From NCBI GenBank assembly GCA_965237575.1, contig CBDEGI010000004.1:558001-622000 (forward strand): a DNA stretch of 64,000 nucleotides, read 5' to 3'. Source of the stretch: JAKZVK01 sp965237575. GTDB taxonomy: Bacteria > Acidobacteriota > Terriglobia > Bryobacterales > UBA6623. The first letter of the stretch is position 1, and the number at the start of each line of letters is the position of its first letter. The notes under the pieces were generated by a model. It had not been told where the DNA came from, searched no databases, and was given only the letters and a program-made list of their open reading frames with translations. Below are positions 53,731 to 63,160 of the stretch, in pieces. The position numbers were made by a program, and so were the translations under genes.

Positions 53731-55068
53731 TTGCCTCGTACAGCCGGTCGCACCTTTCTGGCGGCTCTCATCCTCGGGGCCGCCGCGGTAAGGACGGCCG
53801 CCCCCAACGGGGCCGGTGATGAGATTCCCCTGACGGTCGGCCGCTCGGTGGTGCTCGACCACCCGGACGAGATTTCGAGGATCTCGATCACGGATCCGAA
53901 CGTCGCTGATGCCGTCCCGATCTCAACCCGCGAAGTGCTGATCAATGCGAAGGCTGCGGGCGTATCGAGCTTAATCCTATGGTCGCGTTCCGGCGAGCGG
54001 AACTTCTTCACCGTCTCGGTAACGACAAACATCGAGCAGATTCAAGAGCATCTTCAGTCGGCGTTTCCCGGTGAAGACATCCTCGTCACTGCGAGCCGCG
54101 GTGTGGTGACTCTTGACGGCAAGGTGTCCAGCCCCGGGGTCGTCGACCGGGCAGTGGCGATGGTCACCGGCGCGAACGCCGGCACCGTGGTGAACAATCT
54201 GGAGCTGCCTCCGGCGCCGCCGGAACGGCAGATCGTGCTCAAAGTTCGCTTCGCGGAATTGCAACGGACGGCGATGTCCGAGTTCGGCGTGAACATCCTC
54301 AGCACCGGCGCGGCCAACACCCCGGGCGTGCTTGGCACCGGCCAGTTCGGGCCGCCGAGCGTCAACAGTGTCGGCGGCGCTATCGGAGCACCGCTCGAAG
54401 GCACGAGTTCGGAGTTGACGCTGAGCGACATCCTCAACGTGTTCGCCTTTCGGCCGGACCTTAACTTGGGTGTCCTGATCAAGGCGCTGCAATCGAAAAG
54501 CTTGATCGAGATCCTGGCCGAGCCGAACGTCGTCACTACCTCGGGCAAAGAGGCGCGCTTCCTGGTCGGCGGTGAGTTCCCTGTTCCGATCCTGCAAGGC
54601 GGCGCCGGCGCCGGCGCGGTGACGGTGCAGTTCCGCGAGTTCGGTATTCGGCTCATCTTTCTTCCGGAGTTGACACCCAACGGCTCGATCAAGATGGATG
54701 TCACGCCCGAGGTCAGCGCCCTGGACTTCGCCAACGCCGTGACCTTTTCCGGCTTCCTGATCCCGGCGCTGTCGACCCGGCGTATCGAGACCTCCGTCGA
54801 GTTGCTTCCGGGACAGAGCTTCGCCATCGGCGGGCTGATCGACAACCGTGTCGCCGAAACAATCAATCGCGTTCCCGGACTGGGGCACATCCCGCTGCTG
54901 GGCAAGCTTTTTCGCAGCCGCTCGATGCAGAGGAACAACACCGAACTGCTGGTCTTCGTGACCCCGGAATTCCCCGAGCCATACGAAGCCGGCGAGGAGT
55001 TCCCCGACGTGCCGCGGCCGCTCGATTTCCTGCCGCCGGTCACCGACGAGGAGATGAAGTTTAAGTAA
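53731..55068 (+). CDS. cpaC: Secretin CpaC/RcpA of the Tad system
   Basis: Forms the outer-membrane channel. 445 residues from TTG 53731; the signal peptide is TFLAALILGAAAVRTAA. Pilus-specific N domain (EIPLTVGRSVVLDHPDEIS, INAKAAGVSSLILWSRSG), a BON-like segment (VTASRGVVTLDGKVSSPGVV), then the secretin core with IEILAEPNVVTTSGKEARFL, VGGEFPVPI and the C-terminal VPGLGHIPLLGKLFRS signature. Start is uncertain: the frame is open further upstream to the C9 tract, and the only well-placed ATG (53631) is out of frame by one C. Confidence 0.9.
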   Translation: MPRTAGRTFLAALILGAAAVRTAAPNGAGDEIPLTVGRSVVLDHPDEISRISITDPNVADAVPISTREVLINAKAAGVSSLILWSRSGERNFFTVSVTTNIEQIQEHLQSAFPGEDILVTASRGVVTLDGKVSSPGVVDRAVAMVTGANAGTVVNNLELPPAPPERQIVLKVRFAELQRTAMSEFGVNILSTGAANTPGVLGTGQFGPPSVNSVGGAIGAPLEGTSSELTLSDILNVFAFRPDLNLGVLIKALQSKSLIEILAEPNVVTTSGKEARFLVGGEFPVPILQGGAGAGAVTVQFREFGIRLIFLPELTPNGSIKMDVTPEVSALDFANAVTFSGFLIPALSTRRIETSVELLPGQSFAIGGLIDNRVAETINRVPGLGHIPLLGKLFRSRSMQRNNTELLVFVTPEFPEPYEAGEEFPDVPRPLDFLPPVTDEEMKFK

Positions 55069-55118
55069 GACGGGCGCGGGCGGCGCAACCCGTTCGCGAA
55101 CCGGTTCGACGAGAAGTC

Positions 55119-56330
55119 ATGGCCTCTTACGAATACAGGAACCGTACCGAGTTGACGGCGGTCTTTGTCTGCCCGAATCGCGAGCTTGCCCACGCGTTCG
55201 AGACCGCAATCTCCGACACGCGGGCCCTGACGATCGTGGCGGAGGTCAAGGAGTACCCTTCGCCACAGAAGTTGGAGGCACGCCTGCGCCAGGCAAGGCC
55301 CGACGTCGTCCTTCTCGACCTCAGCGCGGACGTTGAGACGGCGGTGGAGTTGATCGGCGCGATCTTGGCGTTGCGGCCCAAGATCCACGTCGTCGGCCTG
55401 CATATGAGCAACGACGCCGGCATTATCATCCGTTCGTTGCGCGCCGGCGCCACCGAGTTCCTCTGCGCGCCGTTCGATCTTGAATCCCTCACCACCGTCA
55501 TCACCCGGATCTTGCGATTGCGCGATTCCGATGACCAGCCGCCCGCTCCGGAGTTGGGCAAGCTCTACGCCTTCGCCGCGGCCAAGGCGGGCCAAGGAAC
55601 CACAACCATCGCCTACAACACGGCCTTTATCGCTTCCGAGCTGGGTAAGCGCAGGGTGTTGCTGATCGATCTTGACCTGGCGGGCGGGACCATCTCGTTT
55701 GCTCTGCGAATCAATCATCCCTACAGCGTGCTCGACGCGATCCGGCATGCCGAGAAGATTGACAAAGCGCTTTGGTCCGCGTTAGTGAGCAAGCGCGACG
55801 GAGTCGACATCTTGCTCGCTCCCGAGAGGCCTGAACCGGTCAGTATCGAAAGTCATAAGGTGGCGGCCGTGCTCGAGTACGCCCGGGCGAACTACGACAT
55901 CATCATCGCTGACCTCGCGGCGGTCTACGACCGCGTGGCCCAGGCGGCATTGGCGGATGCCGACGGGGTCTTTCTGGTAGCGAATCCGGACCTGCCGTCT
56001 CTCCATCTGACGCGCAAGTGCCTAGTCTATCTTGAGCGGCTCGGGATGACGCGCGATCACTACTCTCTGCTCGTCAGCCGCATGCAGCGCCGCGGTGAAT
56101 TGACGTCGCAGGACATCGAGAAAGTGTTCAACGCCCCAATCAGCTTCGTGTTTCCCGAAGACCGCACCTCGACGCATCGGGCGCTGACTGTGGGCAAGCC
56201 GATCCCGCCTAACGTCGAACTGGGCCGGGCCCTGCGTAACTTCGTGGCGGCAAATCTTGGAGAGGCCAAGGAAGAGAAGAAGAAAGGGGCCAGGGGGCTG
56301 AAGCTGACGGCATTGCTGTCCAGCGGCTAA
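55119..56330 (+). CDS. tadZ: TadZ/CpaE-like pilus localisation ATPase
   Basis: 403 residues. N-terminal receiver-like atypical domain (about 15-125: VVLLDLSADVETAVELIGAI) followed by a MinD/ParA-like domain. The Walker A is deviant: FAAAKAGQGTTTIAYNTAFI has Lys154 (the MinD signature lysine) but Thr where the P-loop Lys normally stands, so ATP hydrolysis may be lost, as reported for other TadZ proteins. RRVLLIDLDLAGGTISF is the switch region. Guides the Tad machinery to its site at the inner membrane. Between secretin and ATPase genes in one transcript. Confidence 0.87.
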   Translation: MASYEYRNRTELTAVFVCPNRELAHAFETAISDTRALTIVAEVKEYPSPQKLEARLRQARPDVVLLDLSADVETAVELIGAILALRPKIHVVGLHMSNDAGIIIRSLRAGATEFLCAPFDLESLTTVITRILRLRDSDDQPPAPELGKLYAFAAAKAGQGTTTIAYNTAFIASELGKRRVLLIDLDLAGGTISFALRINHPYSVLDAIRHAEKIDKALWSALVSKRDGVDILLAPERPEPVSIESHKVAAVLEYARANYDIIIADLAAVYDRVAQAALADADGVFLVANPDLPSLHLTRKCLVYLERLGMTRDHYSLLVSRMQRRGELTSQDIEKVFNAPISFVFPEDRTSTHRALTVGKPIPPNVELGRALRNFVAANLGEAKEEKKKGARGLKLTALLSSG

Positions 56331-56361
56331 GCGCTGATTCGGCGGAAACAACGAGATCGAG

Positions 56362-57726
56362 ATGGCGCTATCACAAGAGCTGAAGACGACTTCCGACGGT
56401 TGGGAAGACCGCATCCGGCGTGGTACTCCGCGCACCCGCTTGACGCTCAATCCCGACTACCAGGAGTTGAAGTTCAAGCTCCACCGGCGTCTGCTCGACA
56501 AGATCAACCTCGAAGCGCTGGCCTCGATCGAAGACCAGAAGGTGCGTTCGGAAGTGCGGAACGCGCTGATGGCGCTGATTGACGAAGAGTCGACGCTGCT
56601 CAGTTCGATCGAGCGCCAGCAAATCTGCGACGAGGTGCTCGACGAGGTCTTCGGCCTCGGTCCGCTCGAGCCGCTGCTGCAAGACCCGACCGTGAGCGAC
56701 ATCCTGGTCAACACCCACAAACAGGTCTACGTGGAGCGAAAGGGCCAACTGGAGTTGACCAACGTTTCGTTTAAGGATGACGGCCACCTGTTGCGCATCA
56801 TCGACAAGATCGTCTCGCAGGTGGGCCGCCGCGTCGACGAGTCCTCCCCGATGGTGGACGCACGCCTCGCCGACGGCTCGCGCGTTAACGCCATTATTGC
56901 CCCACTCTCGGTCGACGGGCCGCTGCTGTCGATCCGCCGTTTCGGCACCGACAAGCTGATGCCTGACGATCTGGTGGCGTGCCTCACCCTCACCGAAGGG
57001 ATGATGGAGCTGCTCAAAGCCGTGGTGAAGTCTCGGTTGAACGTCGTGGTGGCGGGCGGAACCGGTTCGGGCAAGACGACGATGCTCAACGCCTTGTCGG
57101 CGTTCGTCTCGCCGAAAGAGCGTGTCGTGACCATCGAAGACGCCGCCGAATTGCAGCTCAAGCAGCCGCACGTGGTACGGCTCGAGACGCGGCCGCCCAA
57201 CCTCGAAGGCGAGGGGGCGGTGCGCCAGCGCGAGTTGCTGATCAACGCTTTGCGTATGCGTCCCGACCGCATCGTCATCGGAGAGTGCCGCGGCGAAGAA
57301 GCGCTCGACATGCTCCAGGCGATGAACACCGGCCACGACGGCTCGATGACGACCGTCCACGCCAACACGCCCCGCGACGTGATCTCGCGTCTCGAAGTGA
57401 TGGTCACCCTCGGCGCGCAATCACTGCCGATCAGCGCGATTCGTAGCCAGATCGCCTCGGCCGTGGACCTAATCGTTCAAATCGAGCGGCTCAGCGACGG
57501 TACCCGCCGCTGCCGCAGTATCACTGAAGTCACCACCATGGAAGGCGACATGGTGATGCTACAGGACCTGTTCGTGTTCGAAAAGCTGGGCATATCCAGC
57601 AACGGACGCGTGCTCGGCCGCTTCGCGGCCACCGGGATCCGGCCGCGTTTTTATGAGAAACTCCTCGCGGCCGGCGTTCGCTTGCCGGGCGAGCTATTCG
57701 AGGAGTTGGTGGAAGTGACGGACTAG
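56362..57726 (+). CDS. tadA: Tad pilus/secretion ATPase TadA/CpaF
   Basis: 454 residues. Hexameric secretion ATPase powering pilus assembly. N-terminal helical domain to about 110; LEPLLQDPTVSDILVN and VDGPLLSIRRF are family segments. Walker A GGTGSGKTT is at about 232-240, the acidic VVTIEDAAELQLKQPHVVRLE follows, the Walker B region is RPDRIVIGECRGEEALDMLQ and the His box is GHDGSMTTVHANTPRD. All key residues are intact. tadB starts 4 bases after its stop. Confidence 0.95.
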   Translation: MALSQELKTTSDGWEDRIRRGTPRTRLTLNPDYQELKFKLHRRLLDKINLEALASIEDQKVRSEVRNALMALIDEESTLLSSIERQQICDEVLDEVFGLGPLEPLLQDPTVSDILVNTHKQVYVERKGQLELTNVSFKDDGHLLRIIDKIVSQVGRRVDESSPMVDARLADGSRVNAIIAPLSVDGPLLSIRRFGTDKLMPDDLVACLTLTEGMMELLKAVVKSRLNVVVAGGTGSGKTTMLNALSAFVSPKERVVTIEDAAELQLKQPHVVRLETRPPNLEGEGAVRQRELLINALRMRPDRIVIGECRGEEALDMLQAMNTGHDGSMTTVHANTPRDVISRLEVMVTLGAQSLPISAIRSQIASAVDLIVQIERLSDGTRRCRSITEVTTMEGDMVMLQDLFVFEKLGISSNGRVLGRFAATGIRPRFYEKLLAAGVRLPGELFEELVEVTD

Positions 57727-57729
57727 GGG

Positions 57730-58701
57730 ATGGGTATGGACTTTGTCATCTTCTTTCTCTGCCTGGCGTCCGCGATGGTTCTCACCATCTTGCTGCTGAA
57801 CCACGCCATGCGGAAGCATGACGTCAACCAGATGCGCGACCTGGTCTCGGGCAAGGCGATCGCGCAGAGCGGGCCCGGTGAGCCCGCGGTGTTGGTCAAA
57901 TCCGACGTCACCCCCGGCCGCGAGCGCGTCGCGCGCATGATGGTGGGACGGGAACTGATCGAGAAGATTCGCAACTTCATCGAGCAGGCAGGCCTGGATT
58001 GGGACCCGGCCCGCACCGTGCTGGGCGCCATGATTCTCGCCCTGCTTGGATTCAACCTCTTCTGGTCTTGGGTTCCCAAGGGAGAGCCGATCTCCCCGAT
58101 CGGATTCCTGCTCGGGGGCGGCGGTCCGTTCTTCTACATCTACACACGGCGTCGGGCTCGCATGAGGAAGTTCGAGGCCCAGTTCCCCGACGCGCTCGAG
58201 TTTGCCGCCAGGGCCATGCGCTCGGGACATGCGTTCTCCGTGTCGCTCGAGATGCTCCACAAGGAGTTCAAAGCGCCCCTGGCCGACGAGTTCCGGCGAA
58301 CGTTTGAAGAACAGAATCTCGGGTTGCCCCTCGAGGTGGCGCTCGAGCGGCTGGGCAAGCGTGTCCCGCTACTCGACGTGCAGTTCTTTGTTTCGTCGGT
58401 TCTGATGCAGAAGCGCACGGGCGGCAACTTGGCCGGGCTCCTCGACAACCTGGCCTACTTGATCCGGGAGCGCTTCAAGCTGCGCGGCCGGATTCGCGCG
58501 GTCAGCGCGCACGGCCGTATTTCGGGACTCGTGCTGTCGCTGATACCGATGGTGGTGGCGATCTTGATGTTCTTCACCAACCCGGAGTACGTGCTGTTCT
58601 TCGTTGATGATCCCGACGGCAAGGTCATGCTGGCGGTTTGCGTCGGCCTGCAACTGCTGGGCTTCGTATCAATACGCAAGATCGTGGACATTGGGGTTTA
58701 G
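57730..58701 (+). CDS. tadB: Inner-membrane platform protein TadB (type II secretion F domain)
   Basis: 323 residues. N-terminal helix (VIFFLCLASAMVLTILLL), two helices at about 95-145, a cytoplasmic T2SSF domain (about 155-285: FPDALEFAARAMRSGHAFSVSLEML, FFVSSVLMQKRTGGNLAGLLDNL) and two C-terminal helices (LVLSLIPMVVAILMFFTN). Works with TadC as the membrane platform for TadA. Alternative ATG six bases downstream at 57736. Two bases separate it from tadC. Confidence 0.92.
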   Translation: MGMDFVIFFLCLASAMVLTILLLNHAMRKHDVNQMRDLVSGKAIAQSGPGEPAVLVKSDVTPGRERVARMMVGRELIEKIRNFIEQAGLDWDPARTVLGAMILALLGFNLFWSWVPKGEPISPIGFLLGGGGPFFYIYTRRRARMRKFEAQFPDALEFAARAMRSGHAFSVSLEMLHKEFKAPLADEFRRTFEEQNLGLPLEVALERLGKRVPLLDVQFFVSSVLMQKRTGGNLAGLLDNLAYLIRERFKLRGRIRAVSAHGRISGLVLSLIPMVVAILMFFTNPEYVLFFVDDPDGKVMLAVCVGLQLLGFVSIRKIVDIGV

Positions 58702-58703
58702 TC

Positions 58704-59624
58704 ATGAGCGTACTGCTGGCGTCGATTCTGATGTTCTTCCTGTTCACGGCGCTGTTTGGCTTGGTGGGCTTCAAGTTCTGGGCCCAGCCCAAGACGGCGA
58801 TGGAACGCGTGGCCGGGGAAGTCGAGCTGGCGCAGCATCAGGGACACAGCCCCAATCTCGGCTTCCGAGACATCCTGACCAAGATCGGCAACCTGGTTCC
58901 GCAAAACCCGACCGACGTCAGTATCCAGCAGCGCCGGCTCATCACCGCCGGCTATCGCCACCCGCACGCGCTGCGGGCGCTGTACGGCATCAAGATCACG
59001 CTGGCCCTCTGCTTCACGCTAATGAGCGCGGGCTTGTTGTTCGGCTTTGAACTCCAGAGCGACATGACGATCTTTCAGATCGGTGCGGCGTTCGGCGTCG
59101 GCTGGTTCGGTCCCAACGTCTGGCTGAGCCGCAGGGCCAAGCGACGGCAGACACGCATTCGCAAAGCGCTGCCCAATGCGCTCGACATGTTGGTGATCTG
59201 CGTGGAGTCGGGTCTGGGACTCGACCAGTCGCTGATGCAGGTCAGTAAAGAGTTGCGCTACGCGCATCGCGAGATCAGCGACGAGTTCGCGATCTTGAAT
59301 CTCGAGATGCGCGCGGGCAAGCGCCGCGCCGAGGCGCTGCACCATCTCGGCGAGCGCACCGACGTGGACGAATTGAAGAAGTTCGTGAGCGTGCTCGTGC
59401 AAGCCGACCGCTTCGGCACGAGCATTTCGCAGACGTTACGCAATTTTTCGGATTTCATGAGAGTCCAGGCGCGGCAGGAAGCCGAAGAGAAGGCGGCCAA
59501 GATCGGCGTCAAGTTGGTTTTCCCGATCTTCTTCTTCATTCTCCCGTCTCTCTTCGTGGTCACCGTCGGACCGATGGTGGTGCGCGTGACGAGAGACTTC
59601 CTGCCGAAGTTGCTGGGCCCGTGA
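58704..59624 (+). CDS. tadC: Inner-membrane platform protein TadC (type II secretion F domain)
   Basis: 306 residues from ATG 58704, 2 bases after the tadB stop. Same architecture as TadB: N-terminal helix, two helices at about 85-135, T2SSF domain (ALPNALDMLVICVESGLGLD, FVSVLVQADRFGTSISQTL), C-terminal helix VFPIFFFILPSLFVVTVGPM. Completes the TadB/TadC pair. Confidence 0.92.
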   Translation: MSVLLASILMFFLFTALFGLVGFKFWAQPKTAMERVAGEVELAQHQGHSPNLGFRDILTKIGNLVPQNPTDVSIQQRRLITAGYRHPHALRALYGIKITLALCFTLMSAGLLFGFELQSDMTIFQIGAAFGVGWFGPNVWLSRRAKRRQTRIRKALPNALDMLVICVESGLGLDQSLMQVSKELRYAHREISDEFAILNLEMRAGKRRAEALHHLGERTDVDELKKFVSVLVQADRFGTSISQTLRNFSDFMRVQARQEAEEKAAKIGVKLVFPIFFFILPSLFVVTVGPMVVRVTRDFLPKLLGP

Positions 59625-59687
59625 GAGGCAACTCGAGAAGAGTTCGTTCGTATATCAATCAACACGCTTGACTAGGAGAAAGAAACC

Positions 59688-59783
59688 ATGGAACCCACAA
59701 CCGTTCGCATCATCTGTGGCGTCTTGGCCGTCGTGCTGCTGACGCTGATCATCATGAGGCGCCGCCAGCGGGCGCAGCAATAG
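59688..59783 (+). CDS. 31-residue single-pass membrane protein at the end of the Tad locus
   Basis: AGGAGA at 59674-59679 stands 8 bases before the ATG. The peptide has a short polar start (MEPTTV), one hydrophobic helix (RIICGVLAVVLLTLIIM) and a strongly basic tail (RRRQRAQQ), so N-out/C-in insertion is expected. Not a Flp pilin: no Gly/Ala-x4-Glu-Tyr cleavage motif. Small proteins of this pattern occur in acidobacteria, but I know no function. It follows tadC by 63 bases. Confidence 0.6.
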   Translation: MEPTTVRIICGVLAVVLLTLIIMRRRQRAQQ

Positions 59784-59960
59784 TTCGCACGAGGCAGATC
59801 CCGATCGCGGGCCCCCCGGCGCAACTCTTCAGAGCCGCTGATCCGGAGTGATCGGGACCGGCTCACCTGCCCTCTACCCGGGCCCGCTCCCGCGGCTGGC
59901 CCCCGTGGTAGCGGCCGAAGAGTCAAGTGTGTGTCTCGGTCGGCGAGTGGACGAGGTGCT

Positions 59961-62900
59961 ATGAGAATGACGAGATCGATTGACGTAACAGTTCTACGAG
60001 AACGTTCCCTGGTATGGGTGGGCGTTCTGTGCTTGGTGTGGCTATCGCTGCACGTTCTGCCGCAGCCGGCGCGCGCCCAGAGTATGAGTACGGGTTCGTT
60101 CGGCCATGTCATTCCCCTGCCCGGGCACATCAACGAGATTATTCTTGATGAGTCCCGCGGGTTTGTCTATGCCGGCAATTTCAGCGCTGGTCGAGTGGAA
60201 GTGATCTCCACGACCACGCATCAGCGGGTCAGCTCGTTCTTGACCAATCCCAGTCCCTCGGCTGTCTCGGCGATGGCCATGACCCCGGACCATCGGTTCC
60301 TGGTGGTTACCAATGTACCGGTGACGACCACGATCCCCCGGCTTTCCGGTTTGACTGTTATCAATCTCAATGACCCGGGCGACCGTCGCCACTTTCCAAT
60401 GGCCGAACAGCCCTTGACCCTGGCGTTCGGGGCCGATTCGGAAGCGCTGGTGGTCACGCAGCGGAAGCTCCAACTTTTCAACCCCGTCGACGGCAGCTTC
60501 GTCGAGATCTTTGACCTGGAAGATCCCCCGGGCGACGTGGTCCTGCCGGTACCCTCGCCCACCTTTCCCAGGGAGATCGTCAAGGCCCATGCGACGGCCT
60601 CCCGTGACGGACGCTATATCTACGGAGTCACCGAGACCTTCGTCTTCTCCTATGAGATCGCTGGGCGCCTCGGCTTCTTGATGATCCGGCCCAACGATAC
60701 GCTCGTCAGCGCGCCTCTGTTCGGCCAGGTCAGCGCGGCCGACGATGGCGGCTACTTCATGGCGGGGCAGTTGCTGTTCAACAACCGGCTCAGCGTGATG
60801 GCTGACACGCCGGAAGCACCCGAGGACGATGCCGACGGCCTGTTCGGCGGACACGTCATTGACAGCGCCATCGATACCGTCTACGCGGTCTTCAACACGC
60901 CGGCCTCGACCGGGCCGCCGGGCCGCCAGCCGGGCAGCGTGCTCAACGTGATGGATGCGGACAACCTGCATGTGAGGCGGCGCATCCAAGTACCCGAACA
61001 GGTGCAAGGCCGGCTACTCGTCAGCGACGATGGCCGCCATCTGTACGCCACCAGTGAGTCCGGTGTCACCTACCTGCCGCTCGACGATTTGAACAGCGAG
61101 CCTCAAGTGGAGGTTCGGGCCGAAGACCGCGATCTGCTGTTCCAGTTCGACTTCTGCAGCCAGCGGCCCCAAACCAAGATACTGAGGATCGAGAGCCCAG
61201 GCGGCGCTCCCGCGGGGTTTTCGTTGCGGGCAACCTTCTCGAATGGGACACCTGCGCCCGGCATCTCCTTCGAACCCTCGCAGGGCGTGACGCCGGCGGA
61301 AGTGCGCGTCACGGTCTTCCCCGATTCCCTGCCTCCGGTCGACGGCACGGTCCCCTTCGATGTCATCGTCGATAGCGATGCCGTCAACGTCCCGGCGGTG
61401 GCCAAGCTCCTTGTCAACGTCCAAGACCTCGACCAGAAGGGCCGTTTTCATGCGGTGGCCGGGAACTTCGTGGACGTCATCTCCGACCCCAACCGCGACC
61501 GCTTCTACGTGCTCGACCAAGAGTCGTTCCAGGTTCACATGTTTGACTCGGAGTCTTTTCGTTTGCTCGGATCATTCCGTACTGGTAATACCCCAACTTG
61601 GATGACCATCGGGAACTTTGGCACGTTCCTGATCGTCGCCAACTCGCGGGCTGAGACGCTTACGCTAATCGACCTCAACCAGAATCGCAAGTTTGGCGAC
61701 ATCCAGATGTTCTGGATCAACCTGGCGGAAGGGTTCTACCCGGTAAGCGTGGCCACCGACAACGCCAACGTCCTCATCGCGGCCGAAACGGCGGAGGGCA
61801 ACGGCAAAATCGCACGCCTGTTGCTCCCGTTCCGTGGCATTTCAAGCCCCGTGACCCTGGGCATCTTCGAGAACGACATCTCGACTGCGACCGCCCTGGT
61901 TCCCTTGACGAACGGTGCGGGGATCATGCTGGCGCAGTCCGATGGACGGACGGCCCTGTGGGAAACGCAGACCAGCCGGCTCGTGCTAGCCCGGCAGGAC
62001 TTCCCGTCGTTGGGCGGGGCCGTCGGCGCGGGCGATGATTTCTTCGTCGTGCAAGATCAACTGCTGAACCAGTCCCTGGTCCCCCAGCTCAGCTTCGACG
62101 ACGCGTCAGCTGGACAGGCGCCCTCCGGATTCGCCCTCATGCCTGACGGCATGGCTGTGCGTTCGACGCGGCCCGCTTCGGGCAACGGTTCGGGCCTCCT
62201 GCAGCGCTTCGACACCCGTGACCCGAACATCCTGCTCAACTCGGTACGCATGGTCGAAGCACCGCCCCCGCCCTTTTCCGAGGAATTCCCCTTTACCCGT
62301 ACGCTGGCAGCCTTGCGGAACGGGAAGCTGGTCTCGACCGGGACGGCCGGGATCGTCGAGTTCGTGCGAGGGTTCGACACAAACTTGCGCACGCCGCGTG
62401 TCTCGGCGATTACCAATCCCGCGAACTTCAAAACCGACGCGGCCACCGGCGGACTGATCACCATCTTCGGCGAGAACTTGGCCGAAGAATCGGTATCGGC
62501 CGAGACCACTCCCCTGCCCACGACGCTGGGCGGCACGTGCGTCTCGATGAACGGGCTCAGCCTGCCGCTGCTTTACGTCTCGGCGACGCAGATCAATGCG
62601 CAAGCGTCGTTCGCCCTCGGTGGGGGCATCAGCACGATTGTCCACACGCCGGGCGGGCTGAGCGACATCTTCCTGAGCAGCCTTGCCGCCACCGCGCCGG
62701 CGGTGTTTAGTATCACCGGGCCCGACAACGGAGTACATGCGGCGGTCTTCCGGCTGAAGAACAATCAAATCTCCACGCTCTCGAATCCCTTCCGGCATAA
62801 CGAGGTCGGCGTGATCTTCCTGACCGGCATGGGCGGGGTGACGCCGCTGGTTCTCGACGGCTTCCCGGCCCCCGCGTCGCCGCTGTCGGTCACCACAGCC

Positions 62901-63086
62901 GAACCCACCGTCACGGTGGGCGGAGCTCGCGCCACGGTGCTGTACTCGGGCCTGGTACCGGGCTTCGTTGCGCTGTACCAAATCAATTTTCTGATCCCGC
63001 CCGGCGCGCCATTCGGCTTGCAGATTCCCGTGACGGTGAGTGCCGGCCAGGTGACCGAGACCTTTTTCGTGAGAATCGTCGAGTAG
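59961..63086 (+). CDS. Large secreted propeller protein with C-terminal TIGR03437-like domain
   Basis: 1041 residues from ATG 59961 (GAGGT just upstream; ATG 59967 also possible). Signal peptide up to about residue 40 (VLCLVWLSLHVLPQPARAQ). A first YVTN-type beta-propeller (INEIILDESRGFVYAGNFSA, MTPDHRFLVVTNVPV), an Ig-like insert at about 390-490, then a second propeller (FVDVISDPNRDRFYVLDQES). From about 816, ITNPANFKTDAATGGLITIFGENLAEE (two segments) through the end matches the TIGR03437 family expanded in Solibacter. Probably cell-surface or secreted; it may be a substrate of the neighbouring Tad machinery, which is speculation. Confidence 0.8.
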   Translation: MRMTRSIDVTVLRERSLVWVGVLCLVWLSLHVLPQPARAQSMSTGSFGHVIPLPGHINEIILDESRGFVYAGNFSAGRVEVISTTTHQRVSSFLTNPSPSAVSAMAMTPDHRFLVVTNVPVTTTIPRLSGLTVINLNDPGDRRHFPMAEQPLTLAFGADSEALVVTQRKLQLFNPVDGSFVEIFDLEDPPGDVVLPVPSPTFPREIVKAHATASRDGRYIYGVTETFVFSYEIAGRLGFLMIRPNDTLVSAPLFGQVSAADDGGYFMAGQLLFNNRLSVMADTPEAPEDDADGLFGGHVIDSAIDTVYAVFNTPASTGPPGRQPGSVLNVMDADNLHVRRRIQVPEQVQGRLLVSDDGRHLYATSESGVTYLPLDDLNSEPQVEVRAEDRDLLFQFDFCSQRPQTKILRIESPGGAPAGFSLRATFSNGTPAPGISFEPSQGVTPAEVRVTVFPDSLPPVDGTVPFDVIVDSDAVNVPAVAKLLVNVQDLDQKGRFHAVAGNFVDVISDPNRDRFYVLDQESFQVHMFDSESFRLLGSFRTGNTPTWMTIGNFGTFLIVANSRAETLTLIDLNQNRKFGDIQMFWINLAEGFYPVSVATDNANVLIAAETAEGNGKIARLLLPFRGISSPVTLGIFENDISTATALVPLTNGAGIMLAQSDGRTALWETQTSRLVLARQDFPSLGGAVGAGDDFFVVQDQLLNQSLVPQLSFDDASAGQAPSGFALMPDGMAVRSTRPASGNGSGLLQRFDTRDPNILLNSVRMVEAPPPPFSEEFPFTRTLAALRNGKLVSTGTAGIVEFVRGFDTNLRTPRVSAITNPANFKTDAATGGLITIFGENLAEESVSAETTPLPTTLGGTCVSMNGLSLPLLYVSATQINAQASFALGGGISTIVHTPGGLSDIFLSSLAATAPAVFSITGPDNGVHAAVFRLKNNQISTLSNPFRHNEVGVIFLTGMGGVTPLVLDGFPAPASPLSVTTAEPTVTVGGARATVLYSGLVPGFVALYQINFLIPPGAPFGLQIPVTVSAGQVTETFFVRIVE

Positions 63087-63091
63087 CTGTT

Positions 63092-63114
63092 CCGGAGACG
63101 CCGGGCGTCTCCGG
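63092..63114 (+). terminator. GC-rich hairpin after the propeller gene
   Basis: CCGGAGACGCC/GGCGTCTCCGG, an 11-bp perfect arm pair around one base, 5 bases after the stop codon. Flanking GTT/GAAC can extend it. No U-run follows, so either a terminator or a REP-like palindrome. Confidence 0.4.
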
Positions 63115-63160
63115 GAACCAAATTCCCGCGCATTCTGATAAGGCTTATGTCCTTGGAAAG

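Noticed and set aside
54054..55748. 564-residue antisense frame over cpaC/tadZ
   Set aside because: Both plus-strand genes are clear family members; the antisense frame spans two unrelated genes.
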